Assembly: GCA_945885625.1 (NCBI GenBank)
Contig: CAMCYS010000010.1
Coordinates: 1-59,291 of the forward strand
Length of the DNA: 59,291 bases
Source: Bifidobacterium breve
GTDB taxonomy: Bacteria; Actinomycetota; Actinomycetes; Nanopelagicales; Nanopelagicaceae
Direction: 5' to 3'
Shown: positions 42,443 through 51,813 of the stretch, one piece after another
Numbering within the stretch: the first letter of the stretch is position 1
How the letters are laid out: every line of letters starts with the position of its first letter
The notes under the pieces: model-generated
Databases searched by the model: none
Seen by the model: only the letters and a program-made list of their open reading frames with translations
What the model was told of the DNA's origin: nothing
Program-made: the position numbers and the translations under genes

Positions 42443-45147
42443 GGCTCAATCGTAGTGGGCTTAGTTTTTGCTTTCCCAGTAGCTACTTTTTTAGCAACTC
42501 GCTTAGTTGCTGCTTTTTTACGACTCTTTTTAGGTCGCGCGGCTCCGCCATTCTCGGCTTCCCAAGCCCGACGGCCAGCTAATAATTCAAGTCCGCGTTC
42601 AATGGTCATCGCTTCGACTGTGTCGCCACGGCGCAGAGTCGCATTGGTTTCACCATCGGTTACATACATTCCAAAACGACCATCTTTAACAATTAGAGGT
42701 TTCTGAGTAGTTGGATCAACACCCAACTCTTTCAAAGGTGGCTTGGCAACTCCGCGACGGCGTTCTTTTGGTTTGGAATAAATCTCGAGAGCTTCAGCTA
42801 AGGTAATTGAGAATAATTGATCTTCGGAAGTTAAGGTGCGCGAATCAGCACCAGCTTTTAAGTAGGCACCGTAGCGACCATTTTGTACAGTGATCTCATC
42901 GCCAGCAGCATTCGTTCCGAGCGTGCGCGGTAAAGATAAAAGAAGTAACGCATCTTCGTAAGTAATTGTATCGAGGGTCATCGTTGAAAGAAGTGAGGCA
43001 GTTTTTGGTTTTGGATCATCCGCTTTTTTGCGTTTTTTCTTGGCACCTTCAACAACCGGTTCGACCGGAAATACTTCAGTTACATATGGGCCAAAGCGAC
43101 CACTCTTAGCAATGATCGGCAAATTAGTTGCCGGATCAATTCCTAAGTCGCGCTCACCTGATGGCGCTGCGAGTAATTCAATTGCTTTTGCCAAAGTTAG
43201 CTCATCCGGTGCTAGAGATTCGGGAACGTTAGCCAATTTGCGAGTTTCACCTTCGCCCTCTTGTAGATAGGCACCGTATCGACCAACCCGAATTTCAATC
43301 TCAGGTGAAAGGCGCATAGTGTTTACTTCACGCGCATCAATAGCGCCTAAGTCGGCCGATAGTTCATTTAAACCTGGTTCGCCATCGTGACCGTAGAAGA
43401 AATCGCGTAACCAATCTACGCGCTTTGCTTCACCACTAGCGATTTTGTCGAGATCTTCTTCCATGCTGGCGGTAAATTCGTAATCAACTAATTTTGTAAA
43501 GTGAGTTTCAAGCAAGCCAGTTACTGAAAAAGCCAAGAAAGTAGGCACTAAAGCACGCCCGCGCTTTGAAACATATCCACGATCTTGAATTGTGGCAATG
43601 ATTGATGCGAAAGTAGAAGGGCGACCGATTCCTAACTCTTCAAGTTTCTTGACCAAGGTAGGTTCGGTATAGCGAGCAGGTGGTTTAGTTTCGTGCCCTT
43701 CGCAACTGTAATCCTCAACTTTTACGCTTTGCCCAACGTTCATTGCTGGTAAGCGCTTATCTTCTGATTCTTCACCCTCTTTTTCATCAGCCAAATCATC
43801 GTAAGCGGCCAGGAATCCCGGGAAAGTGATTACCGAACCATTGGCTCGGAAAATAGTTTCGCGGCTATCGCTAGTTTTTGCATCAAAGTCAACGCGCATC
43901 TGCATTTTTTTAGCATCTGCCATCTGCGATGCAACTGTACGTTTCCAAATTAAATCATAAAGTGCGAATTCATCTCGCGAAAGTTCAGGAGCTAATTCGC
44001 CAGGAGTTTTGAAGCTTTCACCAGCTGGGCGAATTGCTTCGTGTGCCTCTTGAGCATTTTTAGTTTTGCCAACATAAACGCGAGGAGCCTCAGCGACATG
44101 ATCGGCACCATAGAGTGCCTTAGCTGATTCGCGCGCTGCACTGATTGCTTGCGCTGAAAGGTTTACTGAGTCAGTACGCATATAAGTGATGTAGCCGTTT
44201 TCATATAAACGCTGCGCGATGCGCATTGTGATCTGCGCTCCCCAACCTAGCCGACTGCCCGCATCTTGCTGCATAGTTGAAGTTGTAAATGGTGGCTTTG
44301 GTCGTTCAGTTCGTGGCGATTCTTCCATCGACTTAACTACTAATGGTGCTGCATTAAGTGCTGCGACTAATGATTTAGCTGCACCTTCATCAAGTAATAA
44401 AATGTTGGCAAGTGATTTCTCTTTTACTGCGCCATCGGCACCAAAGTCTGCAGTTGTTGCCACGCGTTTGCCATTAACACTTAGCAGGCGTGCATTAAAA
44501 CCCAACTCACACTTTGCGGTTAGATCCCACCAAGCCGAGGAAATAAACGCCATACGCTCGCGCTCTTTTTCTACGATTAGCCGAGTAGCCACAGATTGCA
44601 CGCGGCCGGCCGAAATACGTGGCATTACTTTTTTCCAGAGCACCGGAGATAAGCGATAGCCAAAGAGTCGATCTAAAACACGGCGGGTTTCCTGCGCATC
44701 GATCAAGTCATAATCAAGATCACGGGTATTTTCGACTGCGCTTTGAATTGCCTCTTTGGTAATTTCATTGAAAACCATGCGTTTAATTGGAATCTTTGGT
44801 TCGAGCACCTCAACTAAGTGCCATGCAATAGCTTCACCTTCGCGGTCTTCATCGGTTGCCAGAATTAGCTCTTCGGCATCTTTCATTAACGCTTTAAGCT
44901 CAGCGACTTTCGCTTTTTTATCTGGGTTAATTACATAAAGTGGCGCAAAATCTTCTTCAATGTTTACACCCTCTTTAGCCCAAGGGATCTTCTTGTATTC
45001 CTTAGGAATATCGGCTGCGCGCTGAGGTAGATCGCGAATATGGCCGACGCTAGCCTCGACGATGTAGCCATCGCCAAGGTAGCCGCCAATTTTGCGTGCT
45101 TTAGCCGGTGACTCAACGATCACTAGCTTCTTTAATTCACGCGCCAT
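42439..45147 (-). CDS. topA: DNA topoisomerase I
   Basis: TopA relaxes negative supercoils. The 902-residue type IA enzyme has the Toprim domain LVIVESPAKARKIGGYLGDG and TDEDREGEAIAWHLVEVL, and the active-site tyrosine in ITYMRTDSVNLSAQAI near residue 320. The C-terminal half consists of repeated topoisomerase C-terminal domains without zinc fingers (GRYGAYLQEGEGE, GRYGAYLKAGADS, GRFGMYVTDGE) and ends with a lysine-rich tail (KKSRKKAATKRVAKK). That is the normal actinobacterial form. AGGAAA lies before the ATG. The end overlaps the MFS-tmk start by 4 bases. Confidence 0.97.
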   Translation of the reverse strand: MARELKKLVIVESPAKARKIGGYLGDGYIVEASVGHIRDLPQRAADIPKEYKKIPWAKEGVNIEEDFAPLYVINPDKKAKVAELKALMKDAEELILATDEDREGEAIAWHLVEVLEPKIPIKRMVFNEITKEAIQSAVENTRDLDYDLIDAQETRRVLDRLFGYRLSPVLWKKVMPRISAGRVQSVATRLIVEKERERMAFISSAWWDLTAKCELGFNARLLSVNGKRVATTADFGADGAVKEKSLANILLLDEGAAKSLVAALNAAPLVVKSMEESPRTERPKPPFTTSTMQQDAGSRLGWGAQITMRIAQRLYENGYITYMRTDSVNLSAQAISAARESAKALYGADHVAEAPRVYVGKTKNAQEAHEAIRPAGESFKTPGELAPELSRDEFALYDLIWKRTVASQMADAKKMQMRVDFDAKTSDSRETIFRANGSVITFPGFLAAYDDLADEKEGEESEDKRLPAMNVGQSVKVEDYSCEGHETKPPARYTEPTLVKKLEELGIGRPSTFASIIATIQDRGYVSKRGRALVPTFLAFSVTGLLETHFTKLVDYEFTASMEEDLDKIASGEAKRVDWLRDFFYGHDGEPGLNELSADLGAIDAREVNTMRLSPEIEIRVGRYGAYLQEGEGETRKLANVPESLAPDELTLAKAIELLAAPSGERDLGIDPATNLPIIAKSGRFGPYVTEVFPVEPVVEGAKKKRKKADDPKPKTASLLSTMTLDTITYEDALLLLSLPRTLGTNAAGDEITVQNGRYGAYLKAGADSRTLTSEDQLFSITLAEALEIYSKPKERRRGVAKPPLKELGVDPTTQKPLIVKDGRFGMYVTDGETNATLRRGDTVEAMTIERGLELLAGRRAWEAENGGAARPKKSRKKAATKRVAKKVATGKAKTKPTTIEP

Positions 45148-45196
45148 AAATTTCCTAAGTTAGCCCTGGGGAAAAGCTGAAGTTAAAAAATTGGTA

Positions 45197-47479
45197 TTAG
45201 TAAGTAATCGAAGTCGATTGACGACGATTACGAACTAGGGCCGCCACAATTACAAGTGTTGCGCCGATACCAATCAAAGTGCTGGTGCTTTCGCGACCAC
45301 CGAGTGCCATACCAACAATTGCTGGCGTAATTAAGAGTCCAACCAAGTTCATCACTTTGATTAGTGGGTTAATTGCCGGACCTGCTGTGTCTTTGAATGG
45401 ATCACCAACGGTGTCGCCAACGATGGTTGCAGTGTGTGCATCTGAACCTTTGCCGCCGTAATTTCCATCTTCAACCATCTTCTTAGCGTTATCCCAAGCT
45501 CCACCTGAGTTAGATAAGAAAACAGCCATCAGTGTTCCGGTGCCAATTGCGCCGGCTAAGTAGGCACCAAGTGCTCCCACGCCAAGACCGAAACCAACTG
45601 CGACTGGTGCCATAACAGCAAGTAGTCCAGGTGTTACAAGTTCACGCAGTGAATCGCGAGTACAGATATCAACTACGCGACCGTACTCAGGCTTTTCAGT
45701 ACCCTTCATAATTCCTGGGTGTAGTTTGAATTGGTTACGAACTTCCATAACTACTGCTCCAGCTGCGCGAGATACTGCATTAACAGCTAGACCTGAGAAT
45801 AGGAATACCACAGCTGCGCCAATAATCAGGCCGACCAAGTTGCGTGGATCTGCCACATCGAGAACGCCCTGGAACTGTAGATTTGTTACTAGATCTACCG
45901 TTGTAGAGCCAGCTTCAACTACAGCCAGCTTAATAGCATCAGTAAAGGCACCAAAGAGCGCAGTTGCTGCAAGTACCGCAGTTGCGATTGCGATTCCCTT
46001 AGTGATTGCCTTTGTGGTGTTTCCAACTGCATCAAGTGAAGTAAGAATTTGTGCACCTTCGCCCTTAACATCGCCAGACATTTCAGCAATGCCTTGTGCG
46101 TTATCTGAAATAGGCCCGAAGGTATCCATTGCTACGATTACGCCCACAGTTGTCAGCAAACCAGTTCCGGCCAAAGCGATCGCAAGAAGTGAAAGCACAA
46201 TTGAACCGCCACCTAACAAGAACGAACCGAATACTGCAGCTGCGATTAGCAAAGCACTGTAAACAGCTGACTCAAAACCAATCGAAATACCAGCCAAAAT
46301 AACGGTTGCTGCACCTGTTTGTGATGAAGCGGCTACGTCATTAACTGGACGCTTTCCAACTTCAGTGAAGTAGCCAGTTAGTAATTGAATTGCAGCAGCT
46401 AAACCAATACCGATTAGAACTGCGCCAATTGCCAAGATGCGTGGGTTGGTATCACCGAACTCGCTAATTTTTTCAGGAGCTAAGCCAAGTAACTTACTAA
46501 AGCTATCTGGCAAATAAGTAAATGTCGCAAGCGCTGTTAACACTGCGCTAATGATTGCGGATAAGAAGAATGAGCGATTGATAGCGGTCATTGCATTCTT
46601 ATCTGTTGAGCGCAAGCGAGTAAGGAATATTCCGATTACCGCAGTTACGATACCAATTGCTGGAACGATCAATGGGTAAACCAAACCGGCATTACCTAAA
46701 CCAGCTTTTCCTAGAATTAACGCAGCAACAAGTGTTACGGCATATGACTCGAACAAGTCAGCGGCCATGCCCGCACAGTCACCAACATTGTCACCGACGT
46801 TATCGGCAATGGTTGCTGGGTTACGTGGGTCATCTTCTGGAATACCTTTTTCAACTTTACCTACTAGGTCAGCACCGACATCGGCTGCCTTTGTGAAAAT
46901 ACCGCCACCGACGCGCATAAACATCGCAAGCATTGCAGCACCAAAACCAAAACCTTCCAGAACTGCTGGGGCTTGATCACGGTAAATAATCACTACGAGT
47001 GAAGCACCAACTAAGCCAAGTCCAACAGTTGTCATACCTACAACGCCACCAGTGCGGAAAGCGATCTGCACAGCGCGTTCGGCATTCTTCTGCCGAGCAG
47101 CTTCGGCAACGCGCACATTTGCGCGAACTGCTAGCCACATGCCGTTGTATCCAACTAGGGCGCTAAAGGCGGCGCCTAGCAGGAAGAAGATTGAGCGACC
47201 GATGCGAATATCAGCATCTCCTGGGAGGATAAAAAGTAGAACGAAAACAATTGCTACGAAGTAGGAGAGCGTGCGGAACTGCCGAGCTAAATAAGCTGCG
47301 GCTCCTTCTTGAACTGCCCCGGCGATTTCCTTCATCTTCTCGGTACCTTCACCCTGTGCCAGAACTTGAGCACGAAGCGCATATGCGATTCCGAGTGCCA
47401 CAAGTGAAATGGCTAGAACTACATAAACATAGGTGAGGTTATTTCCAGTTACTTGCACGAGTGAGGCACTTGACCGCAT
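45197..47479 (-). CDS. hppA: Membrane proton-pumping pyrophosphatase (K+-independent)
   Basis: HppA couples pyrophosphate hydrolysis to ion pumping. The 760-residue protein has about sixteen TM segments. Hallmarks are DDPRNPATIADNVGDNVGD with CAGMAADLFESY, and near the C-terminus GSDAHTATIVGDTVGDPFKD. VGNTTKAITKG has Lys where K+-dependent enzymes have Ala, which marks it as K+-independent and H+-pumping. GGAGGAGA gives a strong ribosome site before the ATG. It would recover energy from PPi released by biosynthesis, a sensible device in a small photic-zone or starved cell. Confidence 0.96.
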   Translation of the reverse strand: MRSSASLVQVTGNNLTYVYVVLAISLVALGIAYALRAQVLAQGEGTEKMKEIAGAVQEGAAAYLARQFRTLSYFVAIVFVLLFILPGDADIRIGRSIFFLLGAAFSALVGYNGMWLAVRANVRVAEAARQKNAERAVQIAFRTGGVVGMTTVGLGLVGASLVVIIYRDQAPAVLEGFGFGAAMLAMFMRVGGGIFTKAADVGADLVGKVEKGIPEDDPRNPATIADNVGDNVGDCAGMAADLFESYAVTLVAALILGKAGLGNAGLVYPLIVPAIGIVTAVIGIFLTRLRSTDKNAMTAINRSFFLSAIISAVLTALATFTYLPDSFSKLLGLAPEKISEFGDTNPRILAIGAVLIGIGLAAAIQLLTGYFTEVGKRPVNDVAASSQTGAATVILAGISIGFESAVYSALLIAAAVFGSFLLGGGSIVLSLLAIALAGTGLLTTVGVIVAMDTFGPISDNAQGIAEMSGDVKGEGAQILTSLDAVGNTTKAITKGIAIATAVLAATALFGAFTDAIKLAVVEAGSTTVDLVTNLQFQGVLDVADPRNLVGLIIGAAVVFLFSGLAVNAVSRAAGAVVMEVRNQFKLHPGIMKGTEKPEYGRVVDICTRDSLRELVTPGLLAVMAPVAVGFGLGVGALGAYLAGAIGTGTLMAVFLSNSGGAWDNAKKMVEDGNYGGKGSDAHTATIVGDTVGDPFKDTAGPAINPLIKVMNLVGLLITPAIVGMALGGRESTSTLIGIGATLVIVAALVRNRRQSTSITY

Positions 47480-47648
47480 CTTGTCTCCTCCGTTGGAGAG
47501 TCATGGGGCGCTGATTGCCCACAAAGTTGCCTGAGTTTACGCATAGCCCCCTACTGATTGGCAAATACACCTATCTATTAGCGTGAGATTTACCCAACTA
47601 AGCCTGAACTATTGGAGCCAAGCCCCCGAGCGACTAGGGTCTATTCCT

Positions 47649-48296
47649 GTGAACCTCGGAACCCTCTTCGATGCCAATTCCGTAATAGCCACTTTGGGGT
47701 TGGTCGGCGTCCTAGGCATTATTTTTATGGAGACTGGCCTGCTAATTGGGTTAGTTTTCCCAGGTGGCGAGGTCGTTTTCCTGGCTGGCATGGCTGCCTC
47801 GAAAGCTGGCGCAGATATTTTGGGCGAAGCTAAGTTATCTGCCCCACTCCTATTCATATCCGCCCCAATCGCAGCAATCATCGGTGGCGAGGTTGGTTAT
47901 TGGTTTGGTAAAAAATTTGGGCGTAAGTTTTTTGAGCGACCAGATAGCAGATTCTTTAACCAAAAAATGGTTCGCACCGTTGAAAAATGGCTAAATAAAT
48001 ATGGGCCCAGAAAAGCTTTGGTTTTTGGTCGCTTCATTCCTTTTGCTAGAACTTTATTAAATCCCACGTGTGGCGTTGTGCAGTTAGATCGAAAAATATT
48101 TTCCACCTGGAATGCAATTGGGGGAATCATTTGGACCCAAGTGGCGATCGGAGTTGGTTACTTATTAGGTGACGTGCTTAGCGAATCCGCTAACTACTAT
48201 CTATATGGTGTAGTTGGAATCATCGTACTGATCTCATTGATTCCAATGGTTATTGAAATCTTCAGAGAATGGCGCACTAAGCACCATTTGTCCTAA
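47649..48296 (+). CDS. DedA-family membrane protein
   Basis: A DedA/SNARE-associated family membrane protein of about 215 residues. Family stretches are METGLLIGLVFPGGEVVFLAG near the N-terminus, IGGEVGYWFGKKFGRKFFE, and FGRFIPFARTLLNPTCGVVQ with the key arginines. DedA proteins move phospholipids or undecaprenyl phosphate across the membrane. The frame is open to a GTG at 47583, which would add 22 residues of atypical sequence. The GTG at 47649 is chosen because it lies close to TM1 and follows TAGGGT by 8 bases, but the start is uncertain. No Shine-Dalgarno supports either. Confidence 0.85.
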   Translation: MNLGTLFDANSVIATLGLVGVLGIIFMETGLLIGLVFPGGEVVFLAGMAASKAGADILGEAKLSAPLLFISAPIAAIIGGEVGYWFGKKFGRKFFERPDSRFFNQKMVRTVEKWLNKYGPRKALVFGRFIPFARTLLNPTCGVVQLDRKIFSTWNAIGGIIWTQVAIGVGYLLGDVLSESANYYLYGVVGIIVLISLIPMVIEIFREWRTKHHLS

Positions 48297-48308
48297 ATAA
48301 TTCAAAAA

Positions 48309-48842
48309 CTAAAGACCAAGGTCTGCTAACTGATAAGCGGCGCGATATTCAAAACCAGCTTCATCAATTTTAGGTTTTGCGCCTCGTTCAACAATAACGG
48401 CAACGGCAACCACAATTGCACCAGCTTCTTGGAGCGCTTCAACTGCAGTTAAAACTGATCCGCCGGTAGTTGAAGTATCTTCAACGGCTAATACTCGACG
48501 GCCCTTAACATCTGGTCCTTCAATGCGACGCTGTAAGCCATGTGCCTTTTCTGCCTTGCGAACCACAAATGAATCTAATTTGCGTCCTTGTTGTGCCGCA
48601 ACATGCATCATTGCAGTTGCAACTGGGTCAGCCCCAAGTGTTAAACCACCAACTGCTTCGTAATCTAAATCTTTAGTTAGCTCAAGCATCACAGCGCCTA
48701 CTAGTGGTGCTGCGACTGAATCAAGAGTCACGCGACGCAAATCAACATAGTAATCAGCCTCTTTTCCTGAAGACAAAATCACTTTGCCGTGTACAACGGC
48801 CTTGTTTAGGATCTCTTCTCGGAGAATTTCATGTGAGTTCAT
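48309..48842 (-). CDS. pyrE: Orotate phosphoribosyltransferase
   Basis: PyrE joins orotate to PRPP in pyrimidine synthesis. The 177-residue protein has the PRPP-binding motif VLAVEDTSTTGGSVLTAVEA and the flexible-loop region KAEKAHGLQRRIEG, with KEADYYVDLRRVTL near the N-terminus. The start is leaderless, with TAAGGT 6 bases before the ATG. The promoter region is shared with the divergent DUF1800 gene, and the two -10 boxes are only 20 bases apart. Confidence 0.96.
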   Translation of the reverse strand: MNSHEILREEILNKAVVHGKVILSSGKEADYYVDLRRVTLDSVAAPLVGAVMLELTKDLDYEAVGGLTLGADPVATAMMHVAAQQGRKLDSFVVRKAEKAHGLQRRIEGPDVKGRRVLAVEDTSTTGGSVLTAVEALQEAGAIVVAVAVIVERGAKPKIDEAGFEYRAAYQLADLGL

Positions 48843-48848
48843 GTCTGT

Positions 48849-48854
48849 ACCTTA
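48849..48854 (-). promoter_or_regulatory. -10 box of a leaderless promoter (pyrE)
   Basis: TAAGGT on the minus strand ends 6 bases before the ATG at 48842. Confidence 0.55.
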
Positions 48855-48874
48855 CCTAACTGTTTCAAATCATC

Positions 48875-48880
48875 TACATT
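48875..48880 (+). promoter_or_regulatory. -10 box of a leaderless promoter (DUF1800-DUF1501)
   Basis: TACATT ends 7 bases before the ATG at 48888. Confidence 0.55.
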
Positions 48881-48887
48881 CAACTTT

Positions 48888-50186
48888 ATGGAAAATGACC
48901 GGTTAGAGATCGCACGGCTTTATCACCGCTTTGGTTTTGGCCCGCGGCCCGGTGAGTTTAAGGCAGCTTTAGTTAACGGTTTAAACGCAACAAAAACCGC
49001 TCTTTTAAGCGTTCCTGCAGTTGATCTAGGTGCCACTAAAGTGCCCGAACCAAACATTATAAATTTGGGTACACGCCCCGCTCAAAAATCAAGTGAGTTA
49101 ATCGAATTCAGTATTGCGCTACGTCAACAGATAAAAGATTTACCACTTTGGTGGCTTGATCGTATGGCTCTATCAGATCATGCGCTTACCGAACGTATGA
49201 CTTGGTTCTGGCATGGTCATTGGGCGACTGCAGTTGGAAAACTAAATCATGCCTATCCGATGTATCTGCAGAACCAAACTCTACGCAAGTATGCACTCGG
49301 AAATTTTGGTGAGATGACCTCTGCCATGTTAAATGATGGCGCACTTCAGTTTTGGTTAGATGGCGGTGAGAATACTGCCAAATCTCCGAATGAAAATTTA
49401 GCTCGAGAGTTGATGGAACTATTTGTTTTAGGGGTCAATCGCTATACCGAAACAGATGTCCGTGAACTTTCGCGAGCGCTCACCGGATATCAGATTGAAC
49501 GCTCCTCTGGGAAAGTAACTATAAATAACAGAAGATTTGATCCTGGGGTAAAAACTATTTTAGGATCTTCAACTAATTTCAATGGAAACAGCGCAGCTGC
49601 ACATTTGGTAACTCAAAACGATTGCGCCAAATTTATAGTTGAACGCATCTGGTTTCGATTCATCTCCAGCCAATTGCCGGTTGAATCTGCTGCCCAACTC
49701 GAGTCAGCGTTTACAACCCGAGATACTTCTAAATTAATTACCGCAATCACTGACTCAAAAATCTTAAGTAACTCTAATTACACCATTGTGAAAGCACCTG
49801 TTGAATGGTTTATAGGCGTTGCTAGATTCTTGGATTTAACGCCTTCTTCTTTAAAAACTCCAGGGCAACTGCTGGCTTATCTAGATAAGCTGGCTCAAGT
49901 GCCATTTAACCCACCTAACGTTGGTGGCTGGCCAACAGATGAATCTTGGCTAAGTTCAGCAAGCGCGCAAACTCGCATTCAATTCGCATCTTGGTTGATA
50001 AAACAGGCAGATTTAACTAATTTGGCAGCAATTGAGCCAAACAAGCGCATTGCTTGGTTACAAGATGAATTAGGAATTCTGGCATTTAGTGGTCGCACAC
50101 GGCTAGCTCTAAATGGCGTGAAAACAAATCCAGCCCAATTACTGCAGTTAGCAATTTGCAGTCCGGAATATGTAGTTAGCGCATAG
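48888..50186 (+). CDS. DUF1800 protein
   Basis: A 432-residue protein of DUF1800, a family of unknown function found in many environmental bacteria. Diagnostic stretches are RMTWFWHGHWAT, PNENLARELMELFVLGVNRY, RELSRALTGYQI and PFNPPNVGGWPTDESWLSS. No signal peptide is visible, unlike the partner. The start is leaderless. It is followed after 10 bases by a DUF1501 gene; the two families are commonly paired. Proposed roles include surface or exported proteins linked to polysaccharide or metal handling, but none is established. Confidence 0.9.
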   Translation: MENDRLEIARLYHRFGFGPRPGEFKAALVNGLNATKTALLSVPAVDLGATKVPEPNIINLGTRPAQKSSELIEFSIALRQQIKDLPLWWLDRMALSDHALTERMTWFWHGHWATAVGKLNHAYPMYLQNQTLRKYALGNFGEMTSAMLNDGALQFWLDGGENTAKSPNENLARELMELFVLGVNRYTETDVRELSRALTGYQIERSSGKVTINNRRFDPGVKTILGSSTNFNGNSAAAHLVTQNDCAKFIVERIWFRFISSQLPVESAAQLESAFTTRDTSKLITAITDSKILSNSNYTIVKAPVEWFIGVARFLDLTPSSLKTPGQLLAYLDKLAQVPFNPPNVGGWPTDESWLSSASAQTRIQFASWLIKQADLTNLAAIEPNKRIAWLQDELGILAFSGRTRLALNGVKTNPAQLLQLAICSPEYVVSA

Positions 50187-50196
50187 GAGGCAGTAA

Positions 50197-51423
50197 ATGG
50201 ATACTTTGAGTCGGCGTAAGTTCTTACAACTATCTGGTGCTGCCGCAGTTGGTGCTGCTGCCCCACTATTAACAATGGAAAATATTGCTCATGCTGCACG
50301 GACTCGACCACTTCCGCTAGGTACTCCGATTTTAATTATGGTTACCCTCTATGGCGGTAACGATGGACTCAATACCGTTGTTCCATATACCGATCCGCTT
50401 TATTTCTCATTGCGACCAGATATTTCATATGCACCCGATAAAGTTTTAAAACTTGATGATCAATTGGGTTTGAACCCAGCTATGACTGGAATAAAAACTA
50501 TGTGGGATCAACAGAAGGTTGCCATAGTTCGTGGCGTCGGTTATCCAAAGCCTGATCGCTCTCATTTCACTTCTATGGCAATTTGGCAGAGTGGCGCACC
50601 TGTTTCCAGATTAAGTAGTGGTTGGTTGGGGCGTTGGGTTGAGTCACAAGCGCTCGATCCAATGTTAGCTATTAGTTTAGGTTCCGTATTGCCTCCACTA
50701 TTAGCCGGCGATAAGAGATCTGGTTCTGCATTGCCATTAGGTGGCCTCGTAATCCCGACCGGCACATTTGCTAAAGATTGTCAGAAGCTTGCCAAAGCCA
50801 CATCAAGTGATAACAAACTTATGGCTGCTGCTGCAACTTCAATGCGCACACTATTTAGCGTTTCAAATACGATAACTCCGGTGCTAAAAATGCCAGCGCC
50901 TGTTGCAGATGATCTGCCAACTGTAAATGGTGGTAATGCCGGTGGTGACTCAAATTTGGCACAGCAGCTAGATGTGGTCGCCAAACTCATTGCCGCAGGC
51001 TCTCCTACTCGGGTTTGGTCGGTGTCACTCGGCGGTTTTGATACCCACGCAAATGAAGCAAATGCTCAAGCAGCACTTCTGGGCACAGTTTCAGCTGCAC
51101 TCTCTAGATTTGCAAGCCAGATGAAAAATACTCCCCGCGGTAAAGATATTGTCACCATGGTTTACTCCGAATTTGGTCGTCGGGTACAGGGGAATGCTTC
51201 TCAAGGTACTGATCATGGTACTGCGGGCCCAGTATTTTTAATTGGTGATCGCGTAAAGGGTGGTTTCTATGGCGATCAGCCATCGCTATCAAAATTAACT
51301 AATGGTGATTTAGCTGTGACGACAGATTTCCGAGATATTTACGCTGCTGTCTTAGAAGATGTTTTGAAGTCACCAGCCGAAAGTGTTTTAAGTGGCTGGA
51401 CAAGCAAAGGCCAATACTTCTAA
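50197..51423 (+). CDS. DUF1501 protein with Tat signal peptide
   Basis: A 408-residue protein of DUF1501 (alkaline-phosphatase-like superfamily). The N-terminus MDTLSRRKFLQLSGAAAVG is a twin-arginine signal, with a probable cleavage near AHAARTR. Family marks are LYGGNDGLNTVVPYTDP, PDRSHFTSMAIWQSG, SLGGFDTHANEANAQ and TDHGTAGPVFLIGD. It is probably exported in folded form. AGGAGG lies before the ATG. It pairs with DUF1800 upstream and its stop abuts the hspR stop. The enzymatic role is unknown. Confidence 0.9.
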   Translation: MDTLSRRKFLQLSGAAAVGAAAPLLTMENIAHAARTRPLPLGTPILIMVTLYGGNDGLNTVVPYTDPLYFSLRPDISYAPDKVLKLDDQLGLNPAMTGIKTMWDQQKVAIVRGVGYPKPDRSHFTSMAIWQSGAPVSRLSSGWLGRWVESQALDPMLAISLGSVLPPLLAGDKRSGSALPLGGLVIPTGTFAKDCQKLAKATSSDNKLMAAAATSMRTLFSVSNTITPVLKMPAPVADDLPTVNGGNAGGDSNLAQQLDVVAKLIAAGSPTRVWSVSLGGFDTHANEANAQAALLGTVSAALSRFASQMKNTPRGKDIVTMVYSEFGRRVQGNASQGTDHGTAGPVFLIGDRVKGGFYGDQPSLSKLTNGDLAVTTDFRDIYAAVLEDVLKSPAESVLSGWTSKGQYF

Positions 51424-51813
51424 CTACTTCTCTTCTTCATAAAGAATTACTGGTTGTTTTTTGCGAAGAGCTAAACCCTTGGGTGGGTTTGCTTCGATAA
51501 GCGCGTCAACTTCAATTCGCAATTTGGCAACTTCGAGCGCCATGTTCGCCATTGCTGACTCGAGTTCAATAATTCGCTTAATGCCAGCATGATTGATTCC
51601 TTCACCAACTAAACGCTGCACCATGCGAAGAGATGCAATATCTCGTAGCGAATAGCGGCGATTTCGGCCGCTAGTTCGATCTGGTGAAACTAAACCCATT
51701 CGATCGTATTGACGAAGTGTTTGCGGGTGCATGCCAGATAATTCGGCAGCAACTGAAATTACATAAACGCCTGCGTCATCATCTGGTTGATTCTTCTCAT
51801 TTTCAATAGTCAT
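51424..51813 (-). CDS. hspR: HspR, MerR-family heat-shock repressor
   Basis: HspR binds HAIR operators and represses the dnaK operon, using DnaK as co-repressor. The 129-residue protein has the MerR-type helix-turn-helix YVISVAAELSGMHPQTLRQY with DRMGLVSPDRTSGRNRRYSL, then a coiled dimer region with NHAGIKRIIELES. It is the last gene of the dnaK-grpE-dnaJ-hspR operon, and its ATG overlaps the dnaJ stop by 4 bases. Two HAIR sites upstream of dnaK complete the feedback loop. Confidence 0.96.
   Translation of the reverse strand: MTIENEKNQPDDDAGVYVISVAAELSGMHPQTLRQYDRMGLVSPDRTSGRNRRYSLRDIASLRMVQRLVGEGINHAGIKRIIELESAMANMALEVAKLRIEVDALIEANPPKGLALRKKQPVILYEEEK

Noticed and set aside
45726..46262. 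178-codon open frame on the plus strand
   Set aside because: Antisense to the middle of hppA; composition follows hppA codon bias, with no start signal or family match.
47583..47648. Upstream GTG start of the DedA gene
   Set aside because: It adds 22 atypical residues and has no ribosome site or -10 box at leaderless distance; the later GTG is kept, though not with certainty.
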